A stretch of DNA of 64,000 bases from Lewinellaceae bacterium (GTDB taxonomy: Bacteria > Bacteroidota > Bacteroidia > Chitinophagales > Saprospiraceae): positions 1 to 64,000 of the forward strand of contig JACJYE010000017.1 of assembly GCA_020636255.1 (NCBI GenBank), in the 5' to 3' direction. A program made the position numbers and the translations under genes. The notes below the pieces were generated by a model. That model did no database searches, was not told the DNA's origin, and was given only the letters and a program-made list of their open reading frames with translations. Numbering within the stretch: position 1 is the stretch's first letter; each line of letters starts with the position of its first letter. Below are positions 41,555 through 49,591 of the stretch, piece by piece.

Positions 41555-42756
41555 TAGTTCTTGTTTACCACCGGCAGGGCCGTATAGCCCTTGAATGCCT
41601 GGTCTTCTTCAAATTCGTGATCTGTATAATCCTCTATCACATTGTACAGCGTATCCCGCTCTATGGCCTGCCTGCCCACCCGCCGGATCAGGTTGACGAG
41701 TTCGCGGGTACTCAAGGCAGGGGACTGCTCTTCAGAGCCGGCCATGGAGTATATCTTGGTCGTATCATCAATGGTGCCGTCGATATCGTCGACACCGAAG
41801 GCCAGGGAAAGCTGGGCGACGTTGCGGCCGATCATAGGCCAGTAGGCCTTTATATGGTCAAAGTTGTCGAGGTAGATGCGGCTGATGGCGTAGTTGCGCA
41901 GGTCTTCGATGACGGTGGCTTCCGGCAGGTGGGACATCTCGTTGTCCTTGTTGCGGAACTTCAGCGGGATAAAGGTTTGGAAACCGCCGGCCTTGTCCTG
42001 CAATTGACGGAGCTGCTCCAGGTGGTGAATGCGGTGGCGGTATTCCTCGATATGCCCGTAGAGCATGGTGGCATTGGAGCGCATCCCCAGTTCATGCCAG
42101 ATCTCGTGGATGCGTAACCACTGCTCGCCTGTGCATTTGCCGCCGGCGATCTTTTCCCGTATCTCAGGGTGGAATATCTCGGCGCCGCCGCCTGGCATGC
42201 TGTCCAGGCCGGCCTCCTTCATCAGGCGCATGCCTTGCTCGTAACTGATCTTTTCCTTTTTGAAGATGTAGTGGTATTCGACCGGCGTCAGGGCCTTGAT
42301 GTGCAATTCCGGCCTGTGGGCCTTAATGCGGCGGAAGAGCTCCGAATAAAAACCGACGTCGTATTGCGGCAGCACGCCACCCACGATGTGGACTTCCGTT
42401 ACGGGCTCGCCGTCATACTTCCTGACGATCTCCATAATGTCATCCATGCTGTATTCCCAGCCTTCTTCCCGCTTTTTGATCAGGCGGGAATAAGAGCAAA
42501 AAGAGCAGGTGTAAAGGCAGACGTTGGTAGGCTCGATGTGGAAATTCCGGTTGAAATAGGTGCGCCCGCCATGTTTTTGCTCCCGTATGAAGTTGGCGAG
42601 AGCGCCCAGGTAGGCCAGCTCGCCTTTTTCAAAAAGGTAAAGGCCCTCCGATTCGGTAATGCGCTGGCCTTCAAATACCTTCTCGGCGGCCTGCCGGAGC
42701 GGGGCTTCTAGTGTTTTATCCTGGAGAATGGTTTCGATCTTCCGTGCTGATTGCAT
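41554..42756 (-). CDS. mqnE: aminofutalosine synthase MqnE
   Basis: A 400-residue radical-SAM enzyme. The cluster ligands are Cys80, Cys84 and Cys87 (NVCLYTCSFC). Length and sequence (HIEPTNVC, EVHIVGGVLPQYDV, DSMPGGGAEIF, FIPLKFRNKDNEMSHL) fit MqnE, which adds 3-enolpyruvylbenzoate to SAM-derived adenosyl radical to form aminofutalosine; MqnC is similar but differs in these motifs. It leads the cluster. The organism therefore uses the futalosine route to menaquinone. Confidence 0.93.
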   Translation of the reverse strand: MQSARKIETILQDKTLEAPLRQAAEKVFEGQRITESEGLYLFEKGELAYLGALANFIREQKHGGRTYFNRNFHIEPTNVCLYTCSFCSYSRLIKKREEGWEYSMDDIMEIVRKYDGEPVTEVHIVGGVLPQYDVGFYSELFRRIKAHRPELHIKALTPVEYHYIFKKEKISYEQGMRLMKEAGLDSMPGGGAEIFHPEIREKIAGGKCTGEQWLRIHEIWHELGMRSNATMLYGHIEEYRHRIHHLEQLRQLQDKAGGFQTFIPLKFRNKDNEMSHLPEATVIEDLRNYAISRIYLDNFDHIKAYWPMIGRNVAQLSLAFGVDDIDGTIDDTTKIYSMAGSEEQSPALSTRELVNLIRRVGRQAIERDTLYNVIEDYTDHEFEEDQAFKGYTALPVVNKN

Positions 42757-42784
42757 GTTTCTGGCTTTTGGTTCGCCTTAGAGC

Positions 42785-42792
42785 CAAAGGTA
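42785..42792 (-). promoter_or_regulatory. -7 box for mqnE
   Basis: TACCTTTG on the reverse strand matches TAnnTTTG and lies 28 bases before the start codon at 42756. A CTG replaces the TTG at 20 bases upstream. Confidence 0.5.
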
Positions 42793-42908
42793 AAACAAAG
42801 TTTCGGAACTTTCAGTTTTCAATGAAATACAAATTCTTCCTGTTCCCATGCCCTCCCGACTCGGCCCACCGGGCTTCATCGGGATAAAAAACTTATGCAC
42901 TATGCCCC

Positions 42909-45467
42909 TTACTGAACCATAAGGCTACCAGCCCATATCTGTCCATCCGGCCCCTGGATCTCGATCAGGTAGAGCCCTGGCTTCCGGCCCGACAACCCAA
43001 GCCTGAACTGGTTCGCGCCGTTGTGCGTTTCAATGGGCTGCCGGTAGGTGAGCTCGCCCAGTATGCTGTAGACGCTCAGTGTTGCGGTACCCTCGCTGGC
43101 GCCGGCCCATTGCAGCAAGGCTTCCTCCCGGGCAGGGTTGGGGATGGCGGCCAGCGTTTCAACCGCGAAAGCGGCCTCTACCGTTCGGATGGGGCTATAC
43201 TCGAAACTACCGTCGGCATCCACCATTTTTAGTCGGTAATAATACAGCCCGTTTTGCCACAGGCCATTATCGGTGTAAGCATAACTGCTGCCGATGCCGG
43301 TAAGCCCTTTTCCTTCCACCCGGCCAATTTGGTGGAACTGCCGGCCGTCGCGGGAGCGCTCCACCTCGAAAGCGTCAAAATGTTCTTCGCCTGCAGTAGC
43401 CCATTCGAGGCGGGCGCCGGCGCCTTTGCGGTATACGTCGAAGGACAGCAGTTCCACAGGCAGCACACCGGTTTCGACAAAAATAGCGTAACTGCGGGCA
43501 GGGATGTCGAGATAAACGTAATTCGGGACGTTACCCGGCGGCGGGCTGCTGACACCCACTACAGGCGCATCGGTGCCGTTCGTCGTGCCCATTATTTTGG
43601 CAAATGCCGTACCAGGCGCTGCGTCGGCCTGGTGGTCCATTTTCAGGGAGACATTGGCGAAGTTGATCACCACCAGTATCTTCTGGCCGGTAGGGCCGTC
43701 ATTGATCTGGTAGAACAGCGTATTCTGGGTATAACCGCTGATGAAGTTACTCTGGTAGGTTGTGCCATGCCGGTTGAGGTACCGCACATCCGAGGCGTTG
43801 TAAATATAGGTGGAATGCAGGTTGATCAGGGCGTCGATCTGGGTTTTCAGCGCCGGGGGCTGGGCGTACCCAAGGTTGATGCCGAAATAGTCGGGATAGA
43901 ACACGCAGGGCAGTCCCACCTGGTTATTGGTGAACAGGTATACATAAGCTAACAGCGGGTCGGCAATATAATCGCCGGCGCTCCTGAAATCGTGGTTATT
44001 CAGAAAGGTCACCACATTGTGCGCATTGGCGCCGACAGCTTCCACCATGCCGGAAGAGAACACATCGCGCACGTCGATCTGCAGATTGGTTGCGCTCTTG
44101 AGCGCTTCGCGCAGGGCGAAGTCGAAAGCGCGCATCTGAACGCCCGTAAGGCCGCTCTGGGCCTGCGTCACCCAGTTGTTCAGCGTGGTGGGGTTAGCAT
44201 CGTAGAACTCGCCTACCACCATGCCGGGCGTTTTCCCGGCGTTTTTCAGATTGTTCATGATAGCGTTGGGCAGGCCAGGCGTGAAGTGCTTGACGGCATC
44301 CATGCGGAATCCGCGTATGCCTACATTGTCCCACAGCCATTCCGTCCAGTCGGAAAGCGCATTCGCCGTCTGAGGCTGGAACTGGTCGTAATCGTAAAAG
44401 AACCACAGCCAGTCCCAGTCGCCGGCCAGGTAAGTAGTAGCGGCGTTGTTGCTGTTGGGTTTGAAATATTCGAAGTTCATCTCCCCCTGGTTGGAAGGCA
44501 TATTGGTAAAGTCGGTATAGGTCTCATACACCAGGTCGGCCATATTGACGTTAAAGCCCGGGGCGGGGCCTTCCGGATCGTACCAGATGCCGTAAATGCG
44601 GTGGTCGGAATACCCGCCGGCGATGTTGTTGAGATAGATGGTGAGGCGGTCGCCGCCGGATAGTATCTTGCTGGCGCTGAGGTTGAGGTGAAACTCGTCG
44701 GTATTGCAGCTGTTATACGAACCCAGGTAGGCCTGCATATCCTGGTTGAGGATGATGTCGTTGTTGCCCTGGTTGCAGTCACCGCCACCGTTGGGCTCCA
44801 CTTCATTGGTGGTGCCCTGAAATGGCTCACCTGCGTTGCCCAGCGTATTCATATAAACCTTGTATCCATAAGTGGAGCCGAAGCCCCCGGTTTTGGAGCT
44901 GATCTTGAAGTAATAATCGCCCGCGCCATAGCTGCTGCCGTCGCCGACGGGCAGGTAACAGCGAAACCGGTCGGAAGGAAAGGGGTTCTTTCCTGTAGAC
45001 ATAAACTGTTCGATATACGCTTTGACGGCGGAGTTGGGCTCGGCATTGCCGCCATCGCGGTGGTTATACACCACATCGGCCACGCCCTGTATGCCTTTGG
45101 CATTCAGAGCGCTGATGAGCAGGTTGACTTCCGGCCGGGTGCCGAAGCCGGTGGCCCCCAGCCCGTATTCTCCCAGGTCGTAGAGGTCCTTCGGGTCGTA
45201 ACCGTTGGAGCAGTTGCCGAAACTGGCACGCGAGAACGGTGGCAGCCAGAGGTAGGTGAAGCCGTTGAGCTGGTTGTTGTCGGCCAGGCCGCGCAGGGTG
45301 GCCGCCCAGCTTGGAGAGGCGGCGCTGACGCCATTACATCCTGGTTTGGGATAGTCCCAATACCAGCCTTGCATCATGAAATCCTGCGCGCTGAGAGCAG
45401 TGAACTGAAACGCGGCCCACAGGATAAGCAGGCCCTGGGCAATACGCCGAATAAACAGCCTATTCAT
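42909..45467 (-). CDS. secreted GH13 alpha-amylase with T9SS tail
   Basis: An 852-residue exported enzyme: signal peptide (ending TALSAQ), GH13 catalytic barrel with the triad Asp390 (GFRMDAVKH), Glu420 (GEFYDAN) and Asp493 (NNHDF), a beta-sandwich insertion before the barrel end (GDRLTIYLNNIAGGYSDHRI), a C-terminal domain and a type A sorting tail (AIPNPAREEALLQW near residue 775). It should hydrolyse alpha-1,4-glucans at the cell surface. The domain order resembles GH13_5 amylases with extra modules. No sus-like genes are adjacent, so it stands alone. Confidence 0.93.
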   Translation of the reverse strand: MNRLFIRRIAQGLLILWAAFQFTALSAQDFMMQGWYWDYPKPGCNGVSAASPSWAATLRGLADNNQLNGFTYLWLPPFSRASFGNCSNGYDPKDLYDLGEYGLGATGFGTRPEVNLLISALNAKGIQGVADVVYNHRDGGNAEPNSAVKAYIEQFMSTGKNPFPSDRFRCYLPVGDGSSYGAGDYYFKISSKTGGFGSTYGYKVYMNTLGNAGEPFQGTTNEVEPNGGGDCNQGNNDIILNQDMQAYLGSYNSCNTDEFHLNLSASKILSGGDRLTIYLNNIAGGYSDHRIYGIWYDPEGPAPGFNVNMADLVYETYTDFTNMPSNQGEMNFEYFKPNSNNAATTYLAGDWDWLWFFYDYDQFQPQTANALSDWTEWLWDNVGIRGFRMDAVKHFTPGLPNAIMNNLKNAGKTPGMVVGEFYDANPTTLNNWVTQAQSGLTGVQMRAFDFALREALKSATNLQIDVRDVFSSGMVEAVGANAHNVVTFLNNHDFRSAGDYIADPLLAYVYLFTNNQVGLPCVFYPDYFGINLGYAQPPALKTQIDALINLHSTYIYNASDVRYLNRHGTTYQSNFISGYTQNTLFYQINDGPTGQKILVVINFANVSLKMDHQADAAPGTAFAKIMGTTNGTDAPVVGVSSPPPGNVPNYVYLDIPARSYAIFVETGVLPVELLSFDVYRKGAGARLEWATAGEEHFDAFEVERSRDGRQFHQIGRVEGKGLTGIGSSYAYTDNGLWQNGLYYYRLKMVDADGSFEYSPIRTVEAAFAVETLAAIPNPAREEALLQWAGASEGTATLSVYSILGELTYRQPIETHNGANQFRLGLSGRKPGLYLIEIQGPDGQIWAGSLMVQ

Positions 45468-45709
45468 ATTTGTTTATTTTTTCTAAAACTTCCGGCCTAC
45501 GCCGCATCACAAAATCGTCGAACTTATTTTGTGTATGTTACCCATTTGATCTCAAGGGGTAGTTTTTGGGTAGGAAATCAGAGAAGCATGGCCTCCAAAC
45601 AAGCTCTAAAAGTAATCATACGCGCATTTTTTTTATACTGCTTCCCCATTATTATCCTATTTTATAGTGGAAAACCCTTTCTTTACGGCAAACCCAAAAA
45701 CCACGCACT
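45468..45709. other. divergent intergenic region between amylase and caspase genes
   Basis: A 242-base AT-rich gap with one copy of the decamer GAACTTATTT (45520-45529) and one copy of the 20-mer motif (45588-45607). Both promoters must lie here, but no full TTG/TAnnTTTG pair was found on either strand. Confidence 0.5.
45588..45607 (+). repeat. 20-mer intergenic motif, copy 2
   Basis: Identical to 2672-2691; the 15-base core also occurs inverted at 14622-14636. It lies 102 bases before the caspase-family gene start. Confidence 0.6.
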
Positions 45710-47746
45710 ATGGCAAACAAAACCAAAGTATTCGTCCTGGCCGTTGGCATCGACGACTACCCTGCAGCTCCCCTCTCCGGTTGCGTTAACGACGCCCAAA
45801 ATATACTGGCCTACCTGCAAAAAGACGAGGCATTGGACGTGGAACCGCTCACTCTGTTTAACGAACAGGCAACCAAAAGCGCGATAGCCGGCGGTTTTCG
45901 CACGCACCTTGCCCGGGCAAAGGCCGGTGAAGCGGCCCTTTTCTACTTTTCCGGCCATGGCGCACAGGAATGGGCCGACGCCATGGCCTGGCCCAACGAA
46001 TCGGACCAATGCCTGGAAACGATCGCCTGTTACGATCCCGACACCGGCGCCGTACTGATGGCCGATAAAGAACTGCGTTACCTCATCGGTGAGCTGGCCA
46101 ATGGAACGCCGGGGCATCCGAAAGGGGAGCCCCCGCATATCCTCACGATTTTCGATTGTTGCCATTCGGGCGATAATACGCGTTCGGCTGCCTTTATGGA
46201 AAAAGCACCTGCCGCCCGTCAGAAGCGCTTCACCAAAGTGTTCCCGCAACGTTCCTGGAGCGATTTCCTCTTTGCCGGCCAGTTCACCAAAGAAGATTTC
46301 GCCACCAGGCCCATAGCTGAACTCCTGCCCGAAGGCCGGCACATCCAGATGGCGGCTTCGCTCGACAGGCAGCCGGCGCTGGAGGTCAGAGCGGAAGGGC
46401 TGTTCACCAAAAACCTGCTCGCCGTGCTCAGGCGCACCGGCGGTAGCATCAGTTACGCTTCGCTGCATAGCCTGGTGTCGAACTACATCCGCCACCAATA
46501 CCAGCAAAACCCGCAACTGTATGTACAGGGCGGCGACCCCGGCCTGATGTACTCCGGCTTCCTGGGCCGCAAAGCCGATGCAGCGGGGCGCCTGCAGGGG
46601 CTCGTATCCTTCAGCCCGGCCAAAGGCTGGCTGCTCGACGCCGGGGCGATGCACGGCATTTCCCGGGATGCCAGGCTGCGCATGAAGGTAGAAGGCGGGA
46701 AATGGGAAGCGCCCACCATCCGCGAACTGGAGCCCAATGTCGCTTTCCTCGACGTCGAACCTGAAGTCCATGCGAGGCTCGACAAAAACAAGGCCTATCC
46801 CTGCGAGGTGTCGGCCTCCTATCCCCTCAGGGTGCAGGTAGCGGATGCGGAAGGCAACGAAGGCCTTCACGGCAAACTGTTGTCGAAACTCAAAGAACAT
46901 AGCGCGCGCATTCAGCTTGCGGAATACGAAGCGGAGGCCGATTACGTGCTGCACAACCGCCACGGCAAACTATATATCACGCCTGCCTTTCAGGCCTGTT
47001 ACCCGCAGGCGGCACTGGCTGATGTAACTACTCTTGGTGAAGAAAAGGCCATGGCGCAGGCCATTCGCCAGCTGGAACACATCGCCAACTGGGAGTTTGT
47101 GCGCAGGCTGCACAACGCCAGCGTGCATTTGTTCAAAAAGCCGCCTGTCGAAGTGAAGGTGGCCTATGAAAAAGACGGCCAGTGGGTGGCCCTGCCTTAC
47201 CAGGAGAAAGGCGCGGCGGTTGACGGCCTGACGTGGAAACCGCCCCAAAATACTTATGGAGCGCGGCTGAAGGTAGAGCTGGCCAACAACTTCGGACAGG
47301 ATCTGTATTTCAGCCTGCTGTTCCTGACCATCAATTTCGAAAGTAATGCCGGCCTGATGGAAAAGCCGGTGGACTTGATCAAAAAAGGAGAAACCGTTAC
47401 TATTTTTGCCCATCGTGGCGGCGTGATCCCTTTTAACGTGGAGCAGCAGATATTTGACTACAACCAGGCTGAAACCCACCTGTGGTTCCAGCTCATCGTC
47501 AGCACGCAGGAGAATATCGAAGTGCCGCCCCTGCTGATGCCCGAGCTGGCGCCGCCGCCCAGCACTTCCCGGCGCCGGGGCATCCCGCTGGATGATGAAG
47601 CGGGCAGTGCCGATGCCAGGCCCGACGACTGGACGACACAGCTGGTGCATATCGCGTTCAAAAACCCGCGTTACGATGCAACTATCCAGGATAACCAGAT
47701 GAACTGGTTTTTGGGCGCCGGCGATGAGCATGCAGCAAAACAATGA
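45710..47746 (+). CDS. caspase family (C14) protease, cytosolic
   Basis: A 678-residue protein without signal peptide. The p20 domain has the catalytic dyad His83 (YFSGHG) and Cys151 (DCCHSG), with an N-terminal S1-pocket Asp in GCVNDAQNI; a p10-like region covers about residues 220-285. Residues about 300-460 have no recognised family, and about 455-610 resemble a DUF4384-type beta domain. Such metacaspase-like enzymes usually cleave after Arg or Lys. Its role in bacteria is uncertain: stress, self-destruction or defence have been suggested for the family. The gene stands alone with its own leader; two SDR genes follow on the same strand. Confidence 0.85.
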   Translation: MANKTKVFVLAVGIDDYPAAPLSGCVNDAQNILAYLQKDEALDVEPLTLFNEQATKSAIAGGFRTHLARAKAGEAALFYFSGHGAQEWADAMAWPNESDQCLETIACYDPDTGAVLMADKELRYLIGELANGTPGHPKGEPPHILTIFDCCHSGDNTRSAAFMEKAPAARQKRFTKVFPQRSWSDFLFAGQFTKEDFATRPIAELLPEGRHIQMAASLDRQPALEVRAEGLFTKNLLAVLRRTGGSISYASLHSLVSNYIRHQYQQNPQLYVQGGDPGLMYSGFLGRKADAAGRLQGLVSFSPAKGWLLDAGAMHGISRDARLRMKVEGGKWEAPTIRELEPNVAFLDVEPEVHARLDKNKAYPCEVSASYPLRVQVADAEGNEGLHGKLLSKLKEHSARIQLAEYEAEADYVLHNRHGKLYITPAFQACYPQAALADVTTLGEEKAMAQAIRQLEHIANWEFVRRLHNASVHLFKKPPVEVKVAYEKDGQWVALPYQEKGAAVDGLTWKPPQNTYGARLKVELANNFGQDLYFSLLFLTINFESNAGLMEKPVDLIKKGETVTIFAHRGGVIPFNVEQQIFDYNQAETHLWFQLIVSTQENIEVPPLLMPELAPPPSTSRRRGIPLDDEAGSADARPDDWTTQLVHIAFKNPRYDATIQDNQMNWFLGAGDEHAAKQ

Positions 47747-47769
47747 ACATTAGATAAACTGCGATCAGT

Positions 47770-48753
47770 ATGAAAATATTCATTACCGGCGCCGACGGCA
47801 TGTTGGGAAGCCATATCGTCAGAGAGGTGCTGGAGCGAGGCCATGAGGCGAAGGCCTTCCTGCTGCCCGGCAGCCCCTCAAAAGCGTTGGATGGCCTGGA
47901 TGTGGGCCGTTTTTACGGCAACATCCTCAACCCGGAGGAAGTAAACGATGCGATGGAGGGCTGCGATGCCGTGATCCATGCCGCTGCCGACACCAATGTT
48001 TGGCCCAGCCGCTCGGAAAAAACACGCGCCATAAACATCGACGGGACGAAAAACCTGGTTTCGGCGGCCCGCGCCTGGAAGGCCAAACGCTTCGTGCATG
48101 TAGGTTCGGGCAGTTCCTTTGGCATAGGGCCCAAAGACAAGCCGGGCGATGAATCGAGCCCGTTCACCGGACACAGGTATGGGCTGGATTACGTAGACTC
48201 CAAGTACGACGGCCAGCAATTCGTATTGCAGGCATACCGCGAAACAGGCTTCCCGGCCATCGTGGTGGCCCCGACCTTTATGTTCGGCCCGCACGATTCC
48301 AAACCAGGCTCCGGTGCGATGATCATCGCGGCCTATCAGGGTAAGCTGCCGGCCGTGGCGCCGGGAGGGAAAAATTTCGTGCACGTGAAAGACGTAGCCG
48401 TCGCAGCCACCAATGCGCTGACGATGGGCAGGCTGGGGGAGTGTTATATCGCCGGCCACCAGAATCTGAGCTACAGCGAGATCACGGCCATCATCGCTGA
48501 TGAGCTGAAGTCGGTGGCGCCCAGGTTACAGGCGCCTGCTGCACTGCTCAAGGCCGTAGGCCTGGCGGGCTCCTTTATGGGCAACGTACTGGGGATAACG
48601 CCCAAGCTGAGTTACCCCATGGCCGTCGTGGCCTGCGACGGCCAGTATTACTCGCCGCGCAAGGCCGTGGCCGAGCTGGGAATGCCTCAGACGGACATCC
48701 GGGTGGCTATCCGCGAGGCCTTCGATTGGTTTAGATCTAATGGTTATTGCTGA
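47770..48753 (+). CDS. NAD(P)-dependent epimerase/dehydratase family protein (extended SDR)
   Basis: A 327-residue enzyme with the nucleotide motif TGADGMLGSHIVREVL near the start and the YxxxK pair in YVDSK (about residue 141). It resembles dihydroflavonol-4-reductase/3-beta-hydroxysteroid dehydrogenase-like extended SDRs. The substrate is unknown. It lies 23 bases after the caspase gene and 11 bases before a second SDR gene, so the three may be cotranscribed. Confidence 0.85.
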   Translation: MKIFITGADGMLGSHIVREVLERGHEAKAFLLPGSPSKALDGLDVGRFYGNILNPEEVNDAMEGCDAVIHAAADTNVWPSRSEKTRAINIDGTKNLVSAARAWKAKRFVHVGSGSSFGIGPKDKPGDESSPFTGHRYGLDYVDSKYDGQQFVLQAYRETGFPAIVVAPTFMFGPHDSKPGSGAMIIAAYQGKLPAVAPGGKNFVHVKDVAVAATNALTMGRLGECYIAGHQNLSYSEITAIIADELKSVAPRLQAPAALLKAVGLAGSFMGNVLGITPKLSYPMAVVACDGQYYSPRKAVAELGMPQTDIRVAIREAFDWFRSNGYC

Positions 48754-48764
48754 ATACGAGCTTT

Positions 48765-49568
48765 ATGAACAAAACACTGGAAGGTAAGGTCGCTGTGGTG
48801 ACCGGTTCGAGCCGCGGCATCGGCAAGGCGCTGGCCCACGGGCTGGCATTAAAGGGCGCCAGGGTCGTCATCAACGGGCGCAACGAGGCCCGCTTATTGG
48901 AAACGCGGCAGGCATTGCGGGAAAAGGGTTTTGACGCAGTGGCCGTAGCGGGCGACGTATCGGTTTTTGAGGATTGCCGGAAACTGGTGGACGAAACCCT
49001 AAAGGCCTACGGCCGGCTCGACATCCTGATCAACAACGCAGGGCTGTCGCTGGAGGGTGAGGTCGAACACGCAGACCCTGACGCTGCCCGCCGTATTATC
49101 GAGGTGAACATCCTGGGTTGCGTATACCCCACTCAGGCTGCTATACCACACCTGAAGAAAACGGGCGGCAGCGTTCTGTTTATCTCCAGCCTGGCCGGTA
49201 TTTACGGGCTGCCCAATTTCAGCATGTACAGCGCCTCCAAGATGGCGCTCACCGCTCTGGCGCAATCGCTGAAAATAGAACTGGGCGGTACGGGCGTCCA
49301 CGTCGGGATCGCCTATGTCGGTTTTACAGAAAATGAACCCGGCAAAATGGTGTACAATACCGATGGCTCCCTGGTGGCCCTGCCCAAGCGCGAGAACGTG
49401 AAAGTGGAACCCGTCGGAAAGGCCGCGCGCCGCATCATCCGGATGGCCGAAAAACGCATCTACAGATCTACCTTCTCAAGCCTGGGGCTGCTGCTTTCGG
49501 CCATCAACCGCATTTCACCTTCCCTCGTGGGAATGATACTGAGCATGTCGTACAAAAAGCGCCAGTGA
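48765..49568 (+). CDS. short-chain dehydrogenase/reductase
   Basis: A 267-residue classical SDR with TGSSRGIGKALAHGLA, NNAGLSLEGE and the active-site Ser/Tyr/Lys (SSLAGIYGLPNFSMYSASKMA). The frame extends to a TTG at 48747, but the ATG at 48765 gives the standard start MNKTLEGKVAVVTG. It has an extended C-terminal tail with a hydrophobic segment (INRISPSLVGMILSM). The substrate is unknown. Likely in one unit with the preceding SDR; convergent with the amidohydrolase gene. Confidence 0.87.
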   Translation: MNKTLEGKVAVVTGSSRGIGKALAHGLALKGARVVINGRNEARLLETRQALREKGFDAVAVAGDVSVFEDCRKLVDETLKAYGRLDILINNAGLSLEGEVEHADPDAARRIIEVNILGCVYPTQAAIPHLKKTGGSVLFISSLAGIYGLPNFSMYSASKMALTALAQSLKIELGGTGVHVGIAYVGFTENEPGKMVYNTDGSLVALPKRENVKVEPVGKAARRIIRMAEKRIYRSTFSSLGLLLSAINRISPSLVGMILSMSYKKRQ

Positions 49569-49591
49569 ACACAACTACGTAAATTCATACC

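Noticed and set aside
44688..45887. A 399-residue forward frame across the amylase gene and the intergenic gap
   Set aside because: It runs antisense through the GH13 catalytic region and then into the caspase gene in another frame; its sequence shows no family resemblance.
45683..46963. A 426-residue reverse-strand frame antisense to the caspase gene
   Set aside because: The forward frame carries the catalytic His and Cys motifs; the reverse frame is a composition shadow.
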